Origin: Ursus arctos
Taxonomy: Eukaryota > Chordata > Mammalia > Carnivora > Ursidae
NCBI RefSeq assembly: GCF_023065955.2
Contig: NW_026622874.1
Location: 9,778,001-9,842,000, forward strand
Direction of reading: 5' to 3'
DNA: 64,000 bases
Shown here: piece after piece, positions 52,507-64,000 of the stretch
How positions within the stretch are numbered: the first letter of the stretch is position 1
Layout of the letters: each line of letters starts with the position of its first letter
The notes under the pieces: model-generated
Databases searched by the model: none
The model's input: only the letters and a program-made list of their open reading frames with translations
What the model was told of the DNA's origin: nothing
Made by a program: the position numbers and the translations under genes

Positions 52507-54479
52507 GTGCGTGCAACAGGAGATGCGCTATGCCCATCCATCCATAGTTTTATTGCAATGCATAAACCAAGCTCTCTCTCACTTTTTCATAGCATTTCAT
52601 TTTGATTATGGTCTAATAGTCAATATTTTGTGGGCTAAATTACCCTAGGTGATATTGTGTACAAAGGTCCTCCTTGGCCTGTACAAATTGTTTTCTACAT
52701 AAACTAAGTTAATTTCTACCTTTGGTCCCTTACGCCAACTTTAAATTCTCTTTTTATAATAATATTGTAATGGATATAAGCTATATCCATTTTTTAAAAT
52801 TCTAGATATCATAAAATTGTGTAGAATTGTGAATGTGAGGTTACCATATTACCTAGTGGCTGATTTAGAAAAGGTTATATTATACAGTAATATTCTGTAT
52901 TACCAAATGGCTATCATAACGATACTTGGTTTTATGTCTCACTTATCCAGTGGTCAAACTCCTGAAAGCTTTAACTGTAAGGAGTACAGTTATGAACTCA
53001 GAGATCAGCTTTGGAGCCATCAATCAGAAGGGAAAATAGCTTCCTCTAGCGCTTGTACTTTTTTGTAGTGGGAGAGGAATGAAATCAGCCTGAAAGCTAT
53101 GAGCATAGCCTCATGAGGTAGACAGGTTACTTATTTATCAGGCTTTTTTATTAGCAGAGCAAATACAGCAGAGATGGGTTGGTAGAGGAAGACATGCTGA
53201 CAATAAGAAGGGGAAGCTGATAAGAGAGATCGAAAGAGGAAGACTATAAAAAACTAAACAGGCTTTTAGAATTAGGGCAAACAGCTTTCCTGTTGCCCCT
53301 CAGAACTCCCTGCCCGATGCTAAATGTGTTGTGATGCAGAGGGTAAAAAAACGTTGATGTTAAATTATCAAAAATAACTTAAATAATATTCATTTTTCTC
53401 TATTTAAAAAGACAGATGATCCTTTAATAGACTTTATAAATATTTTTCCAAAAATTGGGAAAAAAATAGCTCCACCCTAAGGCCATAAGCTTTAGTTGGC
53501 TGCAAGTTTACACACGTAGGATGACTCATTTGCTGGTAGTATTTGGGAAATTAAATATTGCTGAAGTAGTGTGAAATAGATCTAATTTTAGCTCTCTTCT
53601 TGTAGACATATTCAGAAACTAATTTTAAAATAAATTACTTCTGATCTTAAATTATTCTCTGTAGACCTGAGGTGACAAGTGTTGCTGGAGGTTTTTCTGT
53701 TCTTGAGAATGAATGAATGATGAATGAGTTGGTAAATGAATTTGAGAAGTAAGAAATTAAGCATGTTTTATCTATATATATTTATTGTAGAGGTATTAAC
53801 AGTGATGAATAATTCCCTTAAGGCAAAGTACAATTATATCATATTATACTATATTGTACTATTGTTTAAATCTGCTCTCTAATCAAATAATCTTTTTTTG
53901 TAAGGATATATGAATGTAAATAGTGTATCACTACCAGAGAGTTTGTAGCCAGATTCATATTCTGTTCATCACATAGAATAATTTCCATAGATTACATTGA
54001 CTATTTTATTCAATTTAGTTCGTACTTAATTTACTTATGCTATGGGATATGGCAGAAAGAGATGAATAAAGGATAACTCTCAGATTTTTGGATCAAGGCC
54101 TGGGTGAATGATGATGTCACTTAAATAGGGTAGACTTGTTGGAGGCAGAAGTCAAGAGGTTCTTTGTTTTTCTGGCGTTAATTATGATATGCCTTGTAGT
54201 CATATAAGTAGAAGTGTTATATAAAAGGGCAAATATTGAGCGGGCTTGGCAGAAGCTGTATTGTAGTAGAACATTGTCAGTGAACGGCGTAATACGTCCT
54301 CTGAGCAGAAATATTTTAAAGGTGAATAGTCTACCCAAATGAATTAAATCCTGAGCTTTTTTTATGTGCCTTTTTGTTTAGCAGGATTACATCTTTTAAA
54401 GTACTGGGGACTTCTACATCCCAGGCTTGTATTACTTAAAAATAACTTTCATAAAAATTGGAGAAACTGCCCACCACTG

Positions 54480-55105
54480 TCTTTCTCACCTGAACTAATG
54501 AAATCACCTCTCACCCTGGCTCCTTGTTCCCACTCAGGCCATATAGCCTGCTCCACAGCAACAGCCAGAGTGGACTTTTAAAAACAGAAACCTAATCATG
54601 TCCTTCATCTACCTACAACTTTTTAATTGTATCCCTTTGCCCTTCAAAACAACCTAAACCCATACCTTGGTTTATAGAGCCCTTCATGACCTCTTGGCCC
54701 TTGTCTCTCCAGCCTTATCTCAGGCCACCCCTCCCTCACTTACTCAGCTCTTAACAAACAGGTCTGCTTTTAGTCCATGCTTCTTTCCCTCTCAAAAGCG
54801 TTATATACGTTATTCCCTCTACCAAAGTCCTTTTCCCTACAGCAACTGCTACTCATCAAATCCCAGTTAGAAATTTCTTTCTCAAAAACAGTATGACATT
54901 TTAATTTGAAGTAATTCTCCCCTCTTTTTCTCTTTGTGACCCATTTTTCTTCATTGCATTTGTCAGAATTTGTGATCATACATTTAAGGGTTGTTTGATG
55001 CCTATATTCTCTAAATATTGCTTTCATTCACTGTTACACTCAGTGCCTAACTAACACCATATCTGTTATACGTTCAACAATAAATATCTGTTAAATGAGG
55101 GAGTG
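54480..55105 (+). mobile_element. L2, sense
   Basis: GCAACAGCCAGAGTGGACTT, AGAGCCCTTCATGACCTCTT and a 3' end with AACAATAAATATCTGTTAAA mark a sense L2 3' third. Confidence 0.75.
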
Positions 55106-55109
55106 AATG

Positions 55110-56120
55110 AATTCTTCAAGCAGTGGAATACCATAGACATTGTTTCAGCTTGGGAGAAGCAGAACCAGCTTTATGTATTGGAAAGATGATTTTGTAAGGA
55201 TTATAGATAGTTGATTGGAAGGGGGTAAGATTGAAAACTGCAAAACCCATGTAAGGGGCTGTTACAGTAGTCCAGGTGAGAGATGGTACAGCGTCCAAGC
55301 TAAGGCAGATAGTGGTGGGAAATGAGAAGAGTGGACAGATTTTTTAAATATTTAAGAGACAGAATTGATGGAACTTTGAGACTGAGTAGTTAAAAATGAA
55401 TAAGGGAACCATATCCAGGCGACTTGAGGGTAATAGTGATACCATCAACCAAGATAGGGATTTCAGGAGAAGCAGCTGGTTGGGGAGGCGGAACACATGA
55501 GATTTTCTTGATGTGTTGAGTTTGAAGTACCTTGAGATATCCAAGTGGAGAAATGTTATAGGCAGTTGGATGGATGGATGTTTCGGCGGGGGGTGTCACT
55601 GGAGAGGCCTGAGGTGGAGATAAACATTAAGAATCATCCATTTATAGAGAGCAGTTGAAACCAGGGGAGCGGATGAGACTGTCTAGGAAAAGAGGCTACA
55701 GTGAAAGGGGGGAGTCCATGCTACAAGAGCAAGCAGAGAAAAGGATCTAACTAAGGAGACAGAAAAGGAATGAACAGAGAAATTGGCAAGGCAGAAAGAA
55801 TGCAAAGTCAGGGGAAAAGAAAAGTTCAAGGAGGAGCTGGTCAGCAGTGACATGTGAAGCAGCAATGTCAAATATGCAAAGGACTGAGAAATGTTTTTGG
55901 ACTTTGGTAATATGTAGGTTACCCATTGCTGTGTCCTTGCAGTTTCAGTGGTACGGTGGAGGCAGAAGCCAGATAGCTAGCAGCGGTTGGAGATGAAAGA
56001 TTTTTTTTTTTTTTAAAGGTGGAAATATTGGTATGTAGATGATCTCCCAATAAGCTCAACTGAAAAAAAAGATAGAGGACAGGTAATGTCTGGAACAGGG
56101 GTATAGTTTCAAAACTGAGC
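55110..56120 (-). mobile_element. L2, antisense
   Basis: CAGTAGTCCAGGTGAGAGAT, TTGATGTGTTGAGTTTGAAG and ATATCCAAGTGGAGAAATGT are antisense L2 phrases. It abuts the sense L2 before it, giving a head-to-head pair by chance or rearrangement. Confidence 0.7.
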
Positions 56121-56214
56121 TTTTTTTTTTTATTTTTAAGTTTACATTCTTTTCTTCATTGATTTGTAAACATTATTTTAAAACTTTTTAATACATGAAA
56201 GACTGAACCTAAGG

Positions 56215-56400
56215 CTTGTGTGCATTGTGTTACTTAATTATTATAACATTGCTCTGAATTAGAGATTGTAAAAGCAGAGTAAGAGAGAAGGATGATGAAC
56301 TACTTGCCAAGGTCATACAGCCAATGAGGGAAGGAGCTGGGATTCACGCTCACGTCTGTAGAGCCAGTAATCACTCTGCTAAGCCGGACCCCAGGAGCAG
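56215..56400 (+). mobile_element. MIR
   Basis: CTTGCCAAGGTCATACAGCC and GGAGCTGGGATTCACGCTC follow the MIR core and 3' part. Confidence 0.7.
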
Positions 56401-56814
56401 AGGGTGTGTATAAAACTGAGCATGTATGTCAAATAAGGAAGACTCCTTGTGGAAGAAGTCAAAGGTATAGGGGATAGTGGATATCCTCAGATAATGCTCT
56501 TATTTCAAGTTTTAATTTTGCCAAGACTCTTGTTCTCCATTTTACCCTGTAGAATGGGAAAAGTACATTTAATAAGTTTTCTTTCTGAGTATATCTTTAA
56601 GGATTGTTTAACCGTATTTTTAATTTCTTATTCATACTTTTAAAGAGACACTTAGATTTTTTTAATTGATAATTCAGTTTTTTTTTTTTTTTTTTACCTG
56701 ACCGTGTTCGTCTCATAAGCCCTCTGGTACTTTGACATGTTGTTTAGTTTCCCATAGTAGTTCATAGGTTTCTTTACTGGGGATAAAAATGTTACTAATC
56801 AAAATTTTAAAATT

Positions 56815-56935
56815 GGGATGCCTGGCTGGCTCAGTCGGTAGAGCACACGAATCTTGATCTAGGGGTTGTAAGTTTGTGTTTCACATTGGGGATAGAGGTT
56901 ACTTACAAATAAAATATTTAAAAAAGAATTTTTTT
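56815..56935 (+). mobile_element. Short old tRNA-derived SINE
   Basis: Plus-strand GGGATGCCTGGCTGGCTCAG head, short body, A-rich tail. Flanks share AAAATTG. Confidence 0.85.
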
Positions 56936-58439
56936 TTAAAAATTGTAATGGACTTGCTTCACTGAAAAATTTGTTTTCTTTCAATGTTTATATACACGTT
57001 ATTGAACTGGTTGATTGAAGTCACTGTTTTGTTTATCTTGCATTTTTGACAAAAGCACAACATTTGATAAACATATATTTAGTCTAAACCTTCAGAGTCA
57101 TAAATGCAAGCTGCCTGGTTGCCTCAATAGTTAATTTCTTTTATCAGAATACTTTGTAAAGAAACAAACTTTCAAGGAAATAAGTGCACAACATGCACAT
57201 TGTTTTTATTCTGTTGTAAAATGCTTTCCACTATTCTGCAAATATAGGGCTTTGCGCACATACATTGACAGCCTTTCTGTGCTAATTAGAAACTCCTTTT
57301 GAGTAAGCACAATGATACCTGTCCTGTGTTTTGTTTAGTTTGAATGGTGTTTTAATGAGTAGTTCTGGTGTTTCTTTTTATTTAGATCTATAATTATGTT
57401 ACGCCTACTGTATCATAAGGGAAGTAATCCTCTTATGGCATTTTTTCCTGTGCCCATTGATACTATGAAAATAAACACTTTTTTTTTCTGTTAAAAATAC
57501 TTAGGTCAGCGATTTTCCCCTATTAAAACAACAACAAAAGAAACCTATGACCTTAACTTTAAATTTTTGACAGGGTATAAGAAAATCATCTTGCCTGAGT
57601 TTTAAATTTTGGCCATGACTCAAGCAAGTTGCTTTATACTTGTTACAGTGATAATCATTAAGTGGAAGTTGATAATGCTGTTACATTTGAAAATTATGCC
57701 TATGGGCAGTTGCGTATCTGTCAGACACACTAATCTGTAGCCTTAGAAATATAAATGTTATCCCTCCACTGTACATATCATACAAAAGCAGGCTTCTTTT
57801 GATGTTGATAAAATGTTAACTTAGAGAATGAAGTTTGTGGGTTACCAGGAACCAGTGAAATGGTCTTACTAACTCCAGTAGGGTAGATGGGAAATGGGAA
57901 AGTGGGACCTCTCGTACATTAAGTATGCATTCCCCTAAGGTCACCCAATTAAAATTTCATTTTAGTAACATCTTGACAATATTACCTCAAGGAATATTTT
58001 AGTGTACTTTGTGTACACTAAGTACATTAAGTGTACTTTGACAGTTCCTTTTTTTATTAAATAAATATCTAATTATTGAAGCCTATTCAGTTAATGGGAA
58101 GTATAAATTCAGTATTCATCACACTGGAATATATCTGTAAATACCGTATCTTAAATTCTAGAGAAAAAATAAGTTAGTGAAGTTAGATTTCATTCTTGAT
58201 TTTTTTTATATTACTTAGAACTAATTATCACTTCATTCCTTAGAATGGAGCAACTAGTCCTCCTTTCCTCAGCCACCAAGTCTGTATTCTTCCCATTAGT
58301 GATAGATTTGATCTTTTGGAGGTTAAACCCTGTTTCATTTTTATTGCATATGTTCACTTGTTCACTCTTATCCTAACCAAATCAGTATCTGTCTATATAT
58401 CCAGTTAAATTGTCTTCTAACTTTGAATTGTGTATGATA

Positions 58440-58600
58440 AAAATAACTGGCATTTATTGAGTTTTTAGTGTATGGCTAGCATTGTGTTAAAAATTCACAT
58501 GTGTTATCTCATGTGTTCTAATACAATGAGTAATAATATCCTCATTTTACTGATGAAGAAACCAAGACTCCAAGAAATATGTAAGGACGAGAGAAATAAG
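58440..58600 (+). mobile_element. MIR
   Basis: GGCATTTATTGAGTTTTTAG and CCTCATTTTACTGATGAAGA match the MIR head and core. Confidence 0.75.
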
Positions 58601-58784
58601 TGATGGAGCCGTATTTGTATGTCTCTGTCATTAATTCAACTCATTATTATCTCTTTTTACCTGTGGCAAGTACTGGGCTCAGCACTAGGATGCATGAATG
58701 AATAAAGCGAACACTCCCGGCCTTGGAACATAGCGTTGATTAGCACTAACAGTGTTAATAATAACAGTAGAGTTGATAAACCAT

Positions 58785-59020
58785 AATAATAATAGTGGAG
58801 ACACTTATATTGCATAGTCTTTGTGCCAAACATTACTTTGAGCAATTTTTATATGTTACTTTACTTAATCCACACCACAACCTTATACAGTAGGTACTGT
58901 TATTCTCATTTTCCAGATGAGGAAACTGAGGCAAAGAGAGGTTAAGAAACTTGCCTGAGGTCACATACTGTAAGTGTTATACATGTGGTTCAAACCCAAG
59001 CCTGGCTCTGCCATCTGTGA
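58785..59020 (+). mobile_element. MIR, well preserved
   Basis: TTTTCCAGATGAGGAAACTG, AAACTTGCCTGAGGTCACAT and CAAACCCAAGCCTGGCTCTG: the full MIR core in order and close to consensus. Confidence 0.88.
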
Positions 59021-59039
59021 TCGTAACTGCTATGCATTT

Positions 59040-60640
59040 AACAGTAAAGACAGATGGTAAAAAAATAAATGTAAGTGTGATGAGTGTTGTAAAAGAGGAA
59101 ATAACAAGTTTCGTTGGGAAACATGTGAGTCTTCATCTCTTCTGGTAGGGGGGCTAAGTGAGGCATCCATAAGGATGAGACATTTAAGCTGAGCTCTGAA
59201 AGGTGAGTATGAGTAAATTAGGTGAAGGGGGCGAGAGTACAGGGAAGCATGAATAGCATGTGGAGAGGCTCTGAGATAATCACGTTAGCGTGACCGGAGG
59301 AATCCCGGTGTGGCTGGAGTGCGTGTAACTTCAAGAGATAGCTGGAGCCCAGATTAAGAAGGACCTTTGGGACATTTTAAGGTTTTGGATTTTATTTTAA
59401 CAACAGTAGGAAGCTAAGGAAGTATTTAAAATAGAGTATGGCCTGATCTGCTTTGTTCTGAATAGGTTCTGGTGAGTTGACTAGAGACCAAATCACTTAG
59501 GAAGTTCTCGTGGTAATAAAGATTTTGACCTGATGATAGAAGTATGGAAAGAGAATGAAGAGATTAAATAAATATCTACGCTATAGAATAAACAGGATTT
59601 GATAATAGATTAGGCAAGGGATTGAGGAGGAGTCCAAAGTGTAAACTGCAGTAACAACTGCAGAATTTCTCTATGGGGGTGGTCTAGTAATGGCAAGCTG
59701 GATGGAGGGAGCAGGGTCAGCATATGTGTCTTCACATATTTGTGATTGTTTGGGAGAGTTAACGATGGAGATGTACAGATGCCATTTCTAGCTGCTGCAG
59801 GGGTGACTCCTAAGTTTTGATTGAGCATAGTTAAGTCGGTGGATACTTTCTTAAATAGGTAACCCTGGAAAAGAAGTAAAGTATAGGAGGGGATGCATAG
59901 AAGGAGGTGGGAATCACAGGCTTCGTTTTGAATATGTTGATTTTGAGTTATCTGTGTGAGACACCCATGTGGAAAAGTCTGTTGGGCTGTTGATGGTATG
60001 GATATGAAGCTTAGAAAAGATGTCAGGGGTGCCTCTCAAGGTCATGAGTTCAAGCTCTATGTTGGGCCTGGAGCCTCCTTAAAAAAAAAAAAAAAGAGGG
60101 AGAGAGAAAAATCCTTTAAAATAAAAGAAAGATGTCAGAGCTAAAGAAATAAATTGGAAATTTTCTGCATAATGATGGTGATTGAGGCCATAAAAGTAGA
60201 TGAAATTGACAAGGGTGAATATAAAAAGTGAGGGGAGGAAGTAAAAATAGCTAAAACGTCTCAAAGGAAAAAAACAGAAAAATTCGCAAATTGAAGATTT
60301 TGCTAGAAGGGAACTGGTAAAGGAAATGCAGGAGCAACCACAGAGGTCAAGGTAGAGTGGACCAGTGCGACATCATGAGCTTAAGAGAAGAGAAGCTCTC
60401 AAATGCAGGAGAACTGTGTATGTGAGTGCTGCTGATAGGTCACAAGTAGTTTCCAGAAATTCTCCACTAAATTAACGTGGAGGAGATTGATCAAATTAGT
60501 GAGAGCAGTTTCACAGGCTGATAGAGACAGAGGCCATAGTAGAGCAGGAGGTGAAGAAATGGGAGATGTGAAATAAGAAAAGCATTTTGAAACCATAGGC
60601 ACGGAGGATGGTTGCTGGAGGGGAACGTGGGTAAAGAGAG
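59040..60640 (-). mobile_element. L2, antisense, long
   Basis: TTTGAATATGTTGATTTTGA, CACCCATGTGGAAAAGTCTG and GCTGCTGATAGGTCACAAGT show antisense L2 over about 1.6 kb. A shortened SINE sits at 60027. Confidence 0.65.
60027..60127 (+). mobile_element. Internally shortened SINE
   Basis: Plus-strand GGGTGCCTC head joined directly to GGTCATGAGTTCAAGC, missing the middle, then an A tail. Target duplication AAAGATGTCAG at 60016-60026 and 60128-60138 shows it is a genuine insertion. Confidence 0.85.
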
Positions 60641-63600
60641 TGTTCTCCCAAGCTGTCTACCTCGTTTGTTCATTTTCATTTGGAAGCACATTTTAACATA
60701 TTTACCTGTTCAGTATATGACAGGTTTGTTTTTTTTTAAAGAGAATATACGTGGGGAAACAGTTATGAAAAGAGAGATACTGGGTGAGGATTTTGGCAGG
60801 GCTTATATGCCACATGGGGCGGGCATCTTTACCTGTTTTCTTCCTGTCTGTTCTCCCTCAAGACTGAATGGGAAATAGGAATAGGGACTTCTTTGCACAG
60901 AGAGCTATAAGACTCACAGGTCTGCAGCAAGTGAGAGAGAGCGTAGGTAGCGTTAGGTGAAGTGACAACTACATTTCAACCCATAAATTCTAAATGTCAC
61001 TGGGAATATGAAACCAGGCACAGTCTGAATCTGTATATATCCCCAACCCATGCTGAAGTTCAATTTACGTGTCTGTGTTATGTGATGAAAAAGGTTCTTG
61101 GATTAAAATTAGTATAATTGACATAAAGGTTAAGATTTGATTGCCAGGAAGAAAATTTGAGCAGAATATTACTTCCAAAAGATTTTATAAGAGGGATTTC
61201 CTAAGAAATACCTGTATTAAAGTTGTGCTTTGTTTGGTTTTGGCTTTCGTAACATAGTGTATAAAGTCAGATTGCACTAGTGAGAACACTAATTTTTAGA
61301 ATTAAATGCCGTGTCTTGCAGTTGTGTGTATGGTAGAGAGGGGTTTTCTGCAAAGAATCTACTCCCAAAAATAGTTTCTCCACTTTGAATCAGAATTGCC
61401 TCCTTATACAAATGATTGGAAGAACTGGGTATTCAGTAGTCTGAAGTCTGCAGAAAAGTTACAGATTCTTGACCTATAAAGATGGAAGTTTTTCATTGTT
61501 CTAGAAACTGTATTTAAGATTTTGCCTTTTCTTCTGTGTAAGCCAAGTAAGTTGGGAAGAAAAATATGGGAAGATAGTTGAACCATATCATTAATGTGTC
61601 TACATTTTTTCAGAGAATTCAGAGAAACAAAGTTTCTTTTTAGATTGGATTTTTTTTTTAAACTTTTAACGTAATGGAATGAGAGGTGTCAGTAAGGTCA
61701 TTGCATAATAGGAAATACTTTCAGTAAAGAATATACTATTTCTATCTTATCTCCAATTTACCTAAGCTATTATGGGTGATTAGTGGATGATTATATAGTT
61801 ATGATAGTGTCCCAGCGGCAGAAAAGATGTTGGGCAGAGTGACTCTAAACAAATTATTGTGGCCATATCCTCATTAATTATCTTCATTTTGATTATTCTT
61901 TAAATTTATATATAGGCTAGGTCTCCAGGGATATTCTAGCTGAAAGTCCAAATAACATCCATATCAATATTTAGATGATATGCAAGCCTAGTTACCAAGA
62001 TAGTGTGTTTTGTTCTACTGTTAGCACACTTAATTTTTTGTATGTCCTTGAGCATGTTTTTTTAGAACCACAAACGATTATAATTCCATAATGTCAATGC
62101 ATGGATTAAATGGTTTGTATACATATGCATTCCCAAAGCCAGAAATGTACTTGTGGTTCATATGTGAAAGGCCCAGAAAGTATCTGATTAAGTAAAGTTC
62201 AGAGAAGTTCCTTTCAAATTATATTCCAGACAATTCTGAAGTTTCTTCCTGAGTCAGTATGCTAACCTGAAAGGGGTTTTATACCATATCTAGAGAGGAT
62301 CTTTTAAATTTGGTCTTAATCTTAAAGCTTTAACAGCGTTGAACAAATTAAAAGTGATTTCCCCCCACTACCCTGCCGTTGTGCTGAGAACACCACAATT
62401 TAATTAATTTTATTCTCCTATAATGTCTTTAAAGGAAGGAGAAATAGTTCAATCTCTAGGCCCTGCAAGAAGATAACAGTGTAGTTTTCAACATTCCAGG
62501 GCCAAAGTGACAATTTGGGCTACCAGAACTTTTATCAGTTATATTAATGTTGCTGATATGAATTAGACATCATTTCTGAGAAGTAATACCACCAACAATT
62601 GATATTTCTTAGCTGAAATATTTAAGCAATCTTATTTTCTACTTTTGTCTTCAAGTTATTTCCAAGACAGTATAGCAAGTAGGAACTTCACATAGAAGGA
62701 AGCCCAGATGACTATAGAGTAAAAAATCTAGCTCAGAATCACCAGTTTCATCATCCGTACAATGGACATGGGGGTATATGCAGCAAAGGTTTAAACAAGG
62801 ATACATGTATCTCCTAGGACATTGTAATGCCTAATATATTTTAGTTGTTATTATAATGGTGCTTTTTTATATAAAGTCATTTGTTTAGGTGAAGTTCTAA
62901 CCCTGAAGGCTCTTAAATTAAAACTTCTGTTAAGCAAGAAATATCTTAGTTAATATTTCTGTGCATTGTATAAGTAAGACTTTGAATAATACAGTTTTTA
63001 GGTTGTGTTTGCTGATCCAGCTTCTAACAAATAGAGCAAGTTAAGGAAAATTTAAATGGTTACAAATATTTTTTCAACTGCAGTAAAAATGAAACATTTA
63101 ATTTTTTAGTTTTTAAAATCTTTTTCTTAGACATTTCTAGCTTAAAATATGTATTTTATCAGGAAAAAAATGTGAATTAATTCACTAGTAAGCCAGGAGT
63201 CTACATTTCTGAGAAAACTCAACATGACAGGATGTATATGATCCCGAAAAGGAGTATTAAATTAGGAAGAGTAACAAACCAGTAAGTTAGGCTGGAACAA
63301 ACCAGGAAATGAACCCTAAATCTTGGATAGTTATTTTCATTAATGCCTCAGTTCTGCCTTGTGTGGTGTTTCTGCCAGAGGCGTTCGTTATTTATGTTTA
63401 GTCTTCAAGGAGTGAACTGGACTCAGGGGCCTGAAGTTTGTGTAGCTAACAGAAGAGTACATGCATTCTGTTTATACAGCGATGGGCCAATTTTACCCAG
63501 GGCTGGTAAATTCATTAACAACCTAACTGTACAAATTCTGTCAACTATAGTCATTTTATAAATTCAATGAGTACCACTATGTTTTACATGATTTACAATA

Positions 63601-64000
63601 TGTAGATTATATTCATGAGAGATTAAATGATAACTTTGAAGTAGATACCATAAGGAAGAAGGTTTTAATTAACATTGATCATCTCAGGAAGCTTCTTGCT
63701 TTCTGGGAGGGGGCTGTTGTATACATTTAAATAAGGTATTTTCTACACTATTTTGACCTCTGAACAGCTCTTTGTTTACTATATTCCTATAATTATAGCA
63801 TTCAAGTCTGTCTCTTTAATTTTACTCAAGAGAAAATTTTGATAGAGCATTTAAATGGCTTTTTAAAACTTCTGCTTCTATAATTGAGGTGGATGTAAGA
63901 AATTCAGTCCTATTCCCTCACACCTGCTTTTGTTTTCTATTCCTCCTTTACTTTAAAAGAAAAATAAATAGCAAACACTTTATAAAGTGTGAGAGATAAT

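Larger units (their letters stand above)
52507..64000 (+). other. DCAF6 intron after exon J (start only)
   Basis: The intron is open at the window end, so it exceeds 11.4 kb. It holds sense L2 (54480-55105), antisense L2 (55110-56120 and 59040-60640), MIRs (56215-56400, 58440-58600, 58785-59020) and short SINEs (56815-56935, 60027-60127). I see nothing identifiable in 52507-54479, 56936-58439 and 60641-64000; none of these shows a credible DCAF6 exon. Confidence 0.75.

Noticed and set aside
52507..64000. Further DCAF6 exons after exon J
   Set aside because: I searched for the expected Asp-Asn-Asn-Glu-Lys-type start and acidic segment with splice sites and saw none; open stretches here lie in L2 or lack splice signals.

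Overview
The window is mammalian nuclear DNA from a carnivoran, read along the coding strand of a single gene. Two things show this. Ten short reading-frame blocks with matching GT-AG splice sites join in phase into the middle of DCAF6 (also called IQWD1 or NRIP), a WD40 substrate receptor of the CUL4-DDB1 ubiquitin ligase. The introns are also full of tRNA-derived CAN-SINE elements, a family restricted to Carnivora. Most copies open with GGGGCGCCTGGGTGGC rather than the dog-type head, and many carry a TGACAGAGATAGAGACAGCC-type tail on the opposite strand. That points to an arctoid (bear, seal or mustelid group); a bear is my best guess, by inference only.

Gene layout: the window starts inside an upstream DCAF6 intron and ends inside a later one. 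The exons lie at 653-745, 10278-10463, 21659-21772, 22402-22537, 25286-25500, 31226-31319, 32596-32715, 34633-34893, 45271-45441 and 52447-52506. Together they make 1450 nt (483 codons plus one base). The first five encode WD40 blades of the N-terminal propeller, including two (F/Y)-D-x-R boxes of the kind DDB1-binding receptors carry. The next three encode a basic linker, an amphipathic helix with an RG-rich tail, and a Ser/Pro-rich disordered stretch. The last two are phase-symmetric (1-1) cassette-like exons, the first encoding a basic Gln/Arg/Leu coiled-coil segment. The N-terminal ~53 residues, the acidic region, the IQ motif and the C-terminal WD repeats lie outside the window.

Introns: 1-653 ends an upstream intron; 746-10277 and 10464-21658 are long and LINE-rich; 34894-45270 holds a dead Tigger1 transposon and two L2 copies; 45442-52446 and the open-ended 52507-64000 hold L2, MIR and SINE copies. 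The largest insertion is an antisense L1 at about 12834-18470. It carries a 13-bp target duplication, sits inside an older L1, and was later hit by six SINEs.

No other protein gene, structural RNA gene, CRISPR array or prokaryote-like system was seen. The points most worth a second look are a GC-rich exon-like block with good splice signals and an in-frame stop (48706-48827), tight inverted-SINE pairs around exons, a SINE with an apparent 3' transduction, and two places where an exon could read through into its intron and stop.
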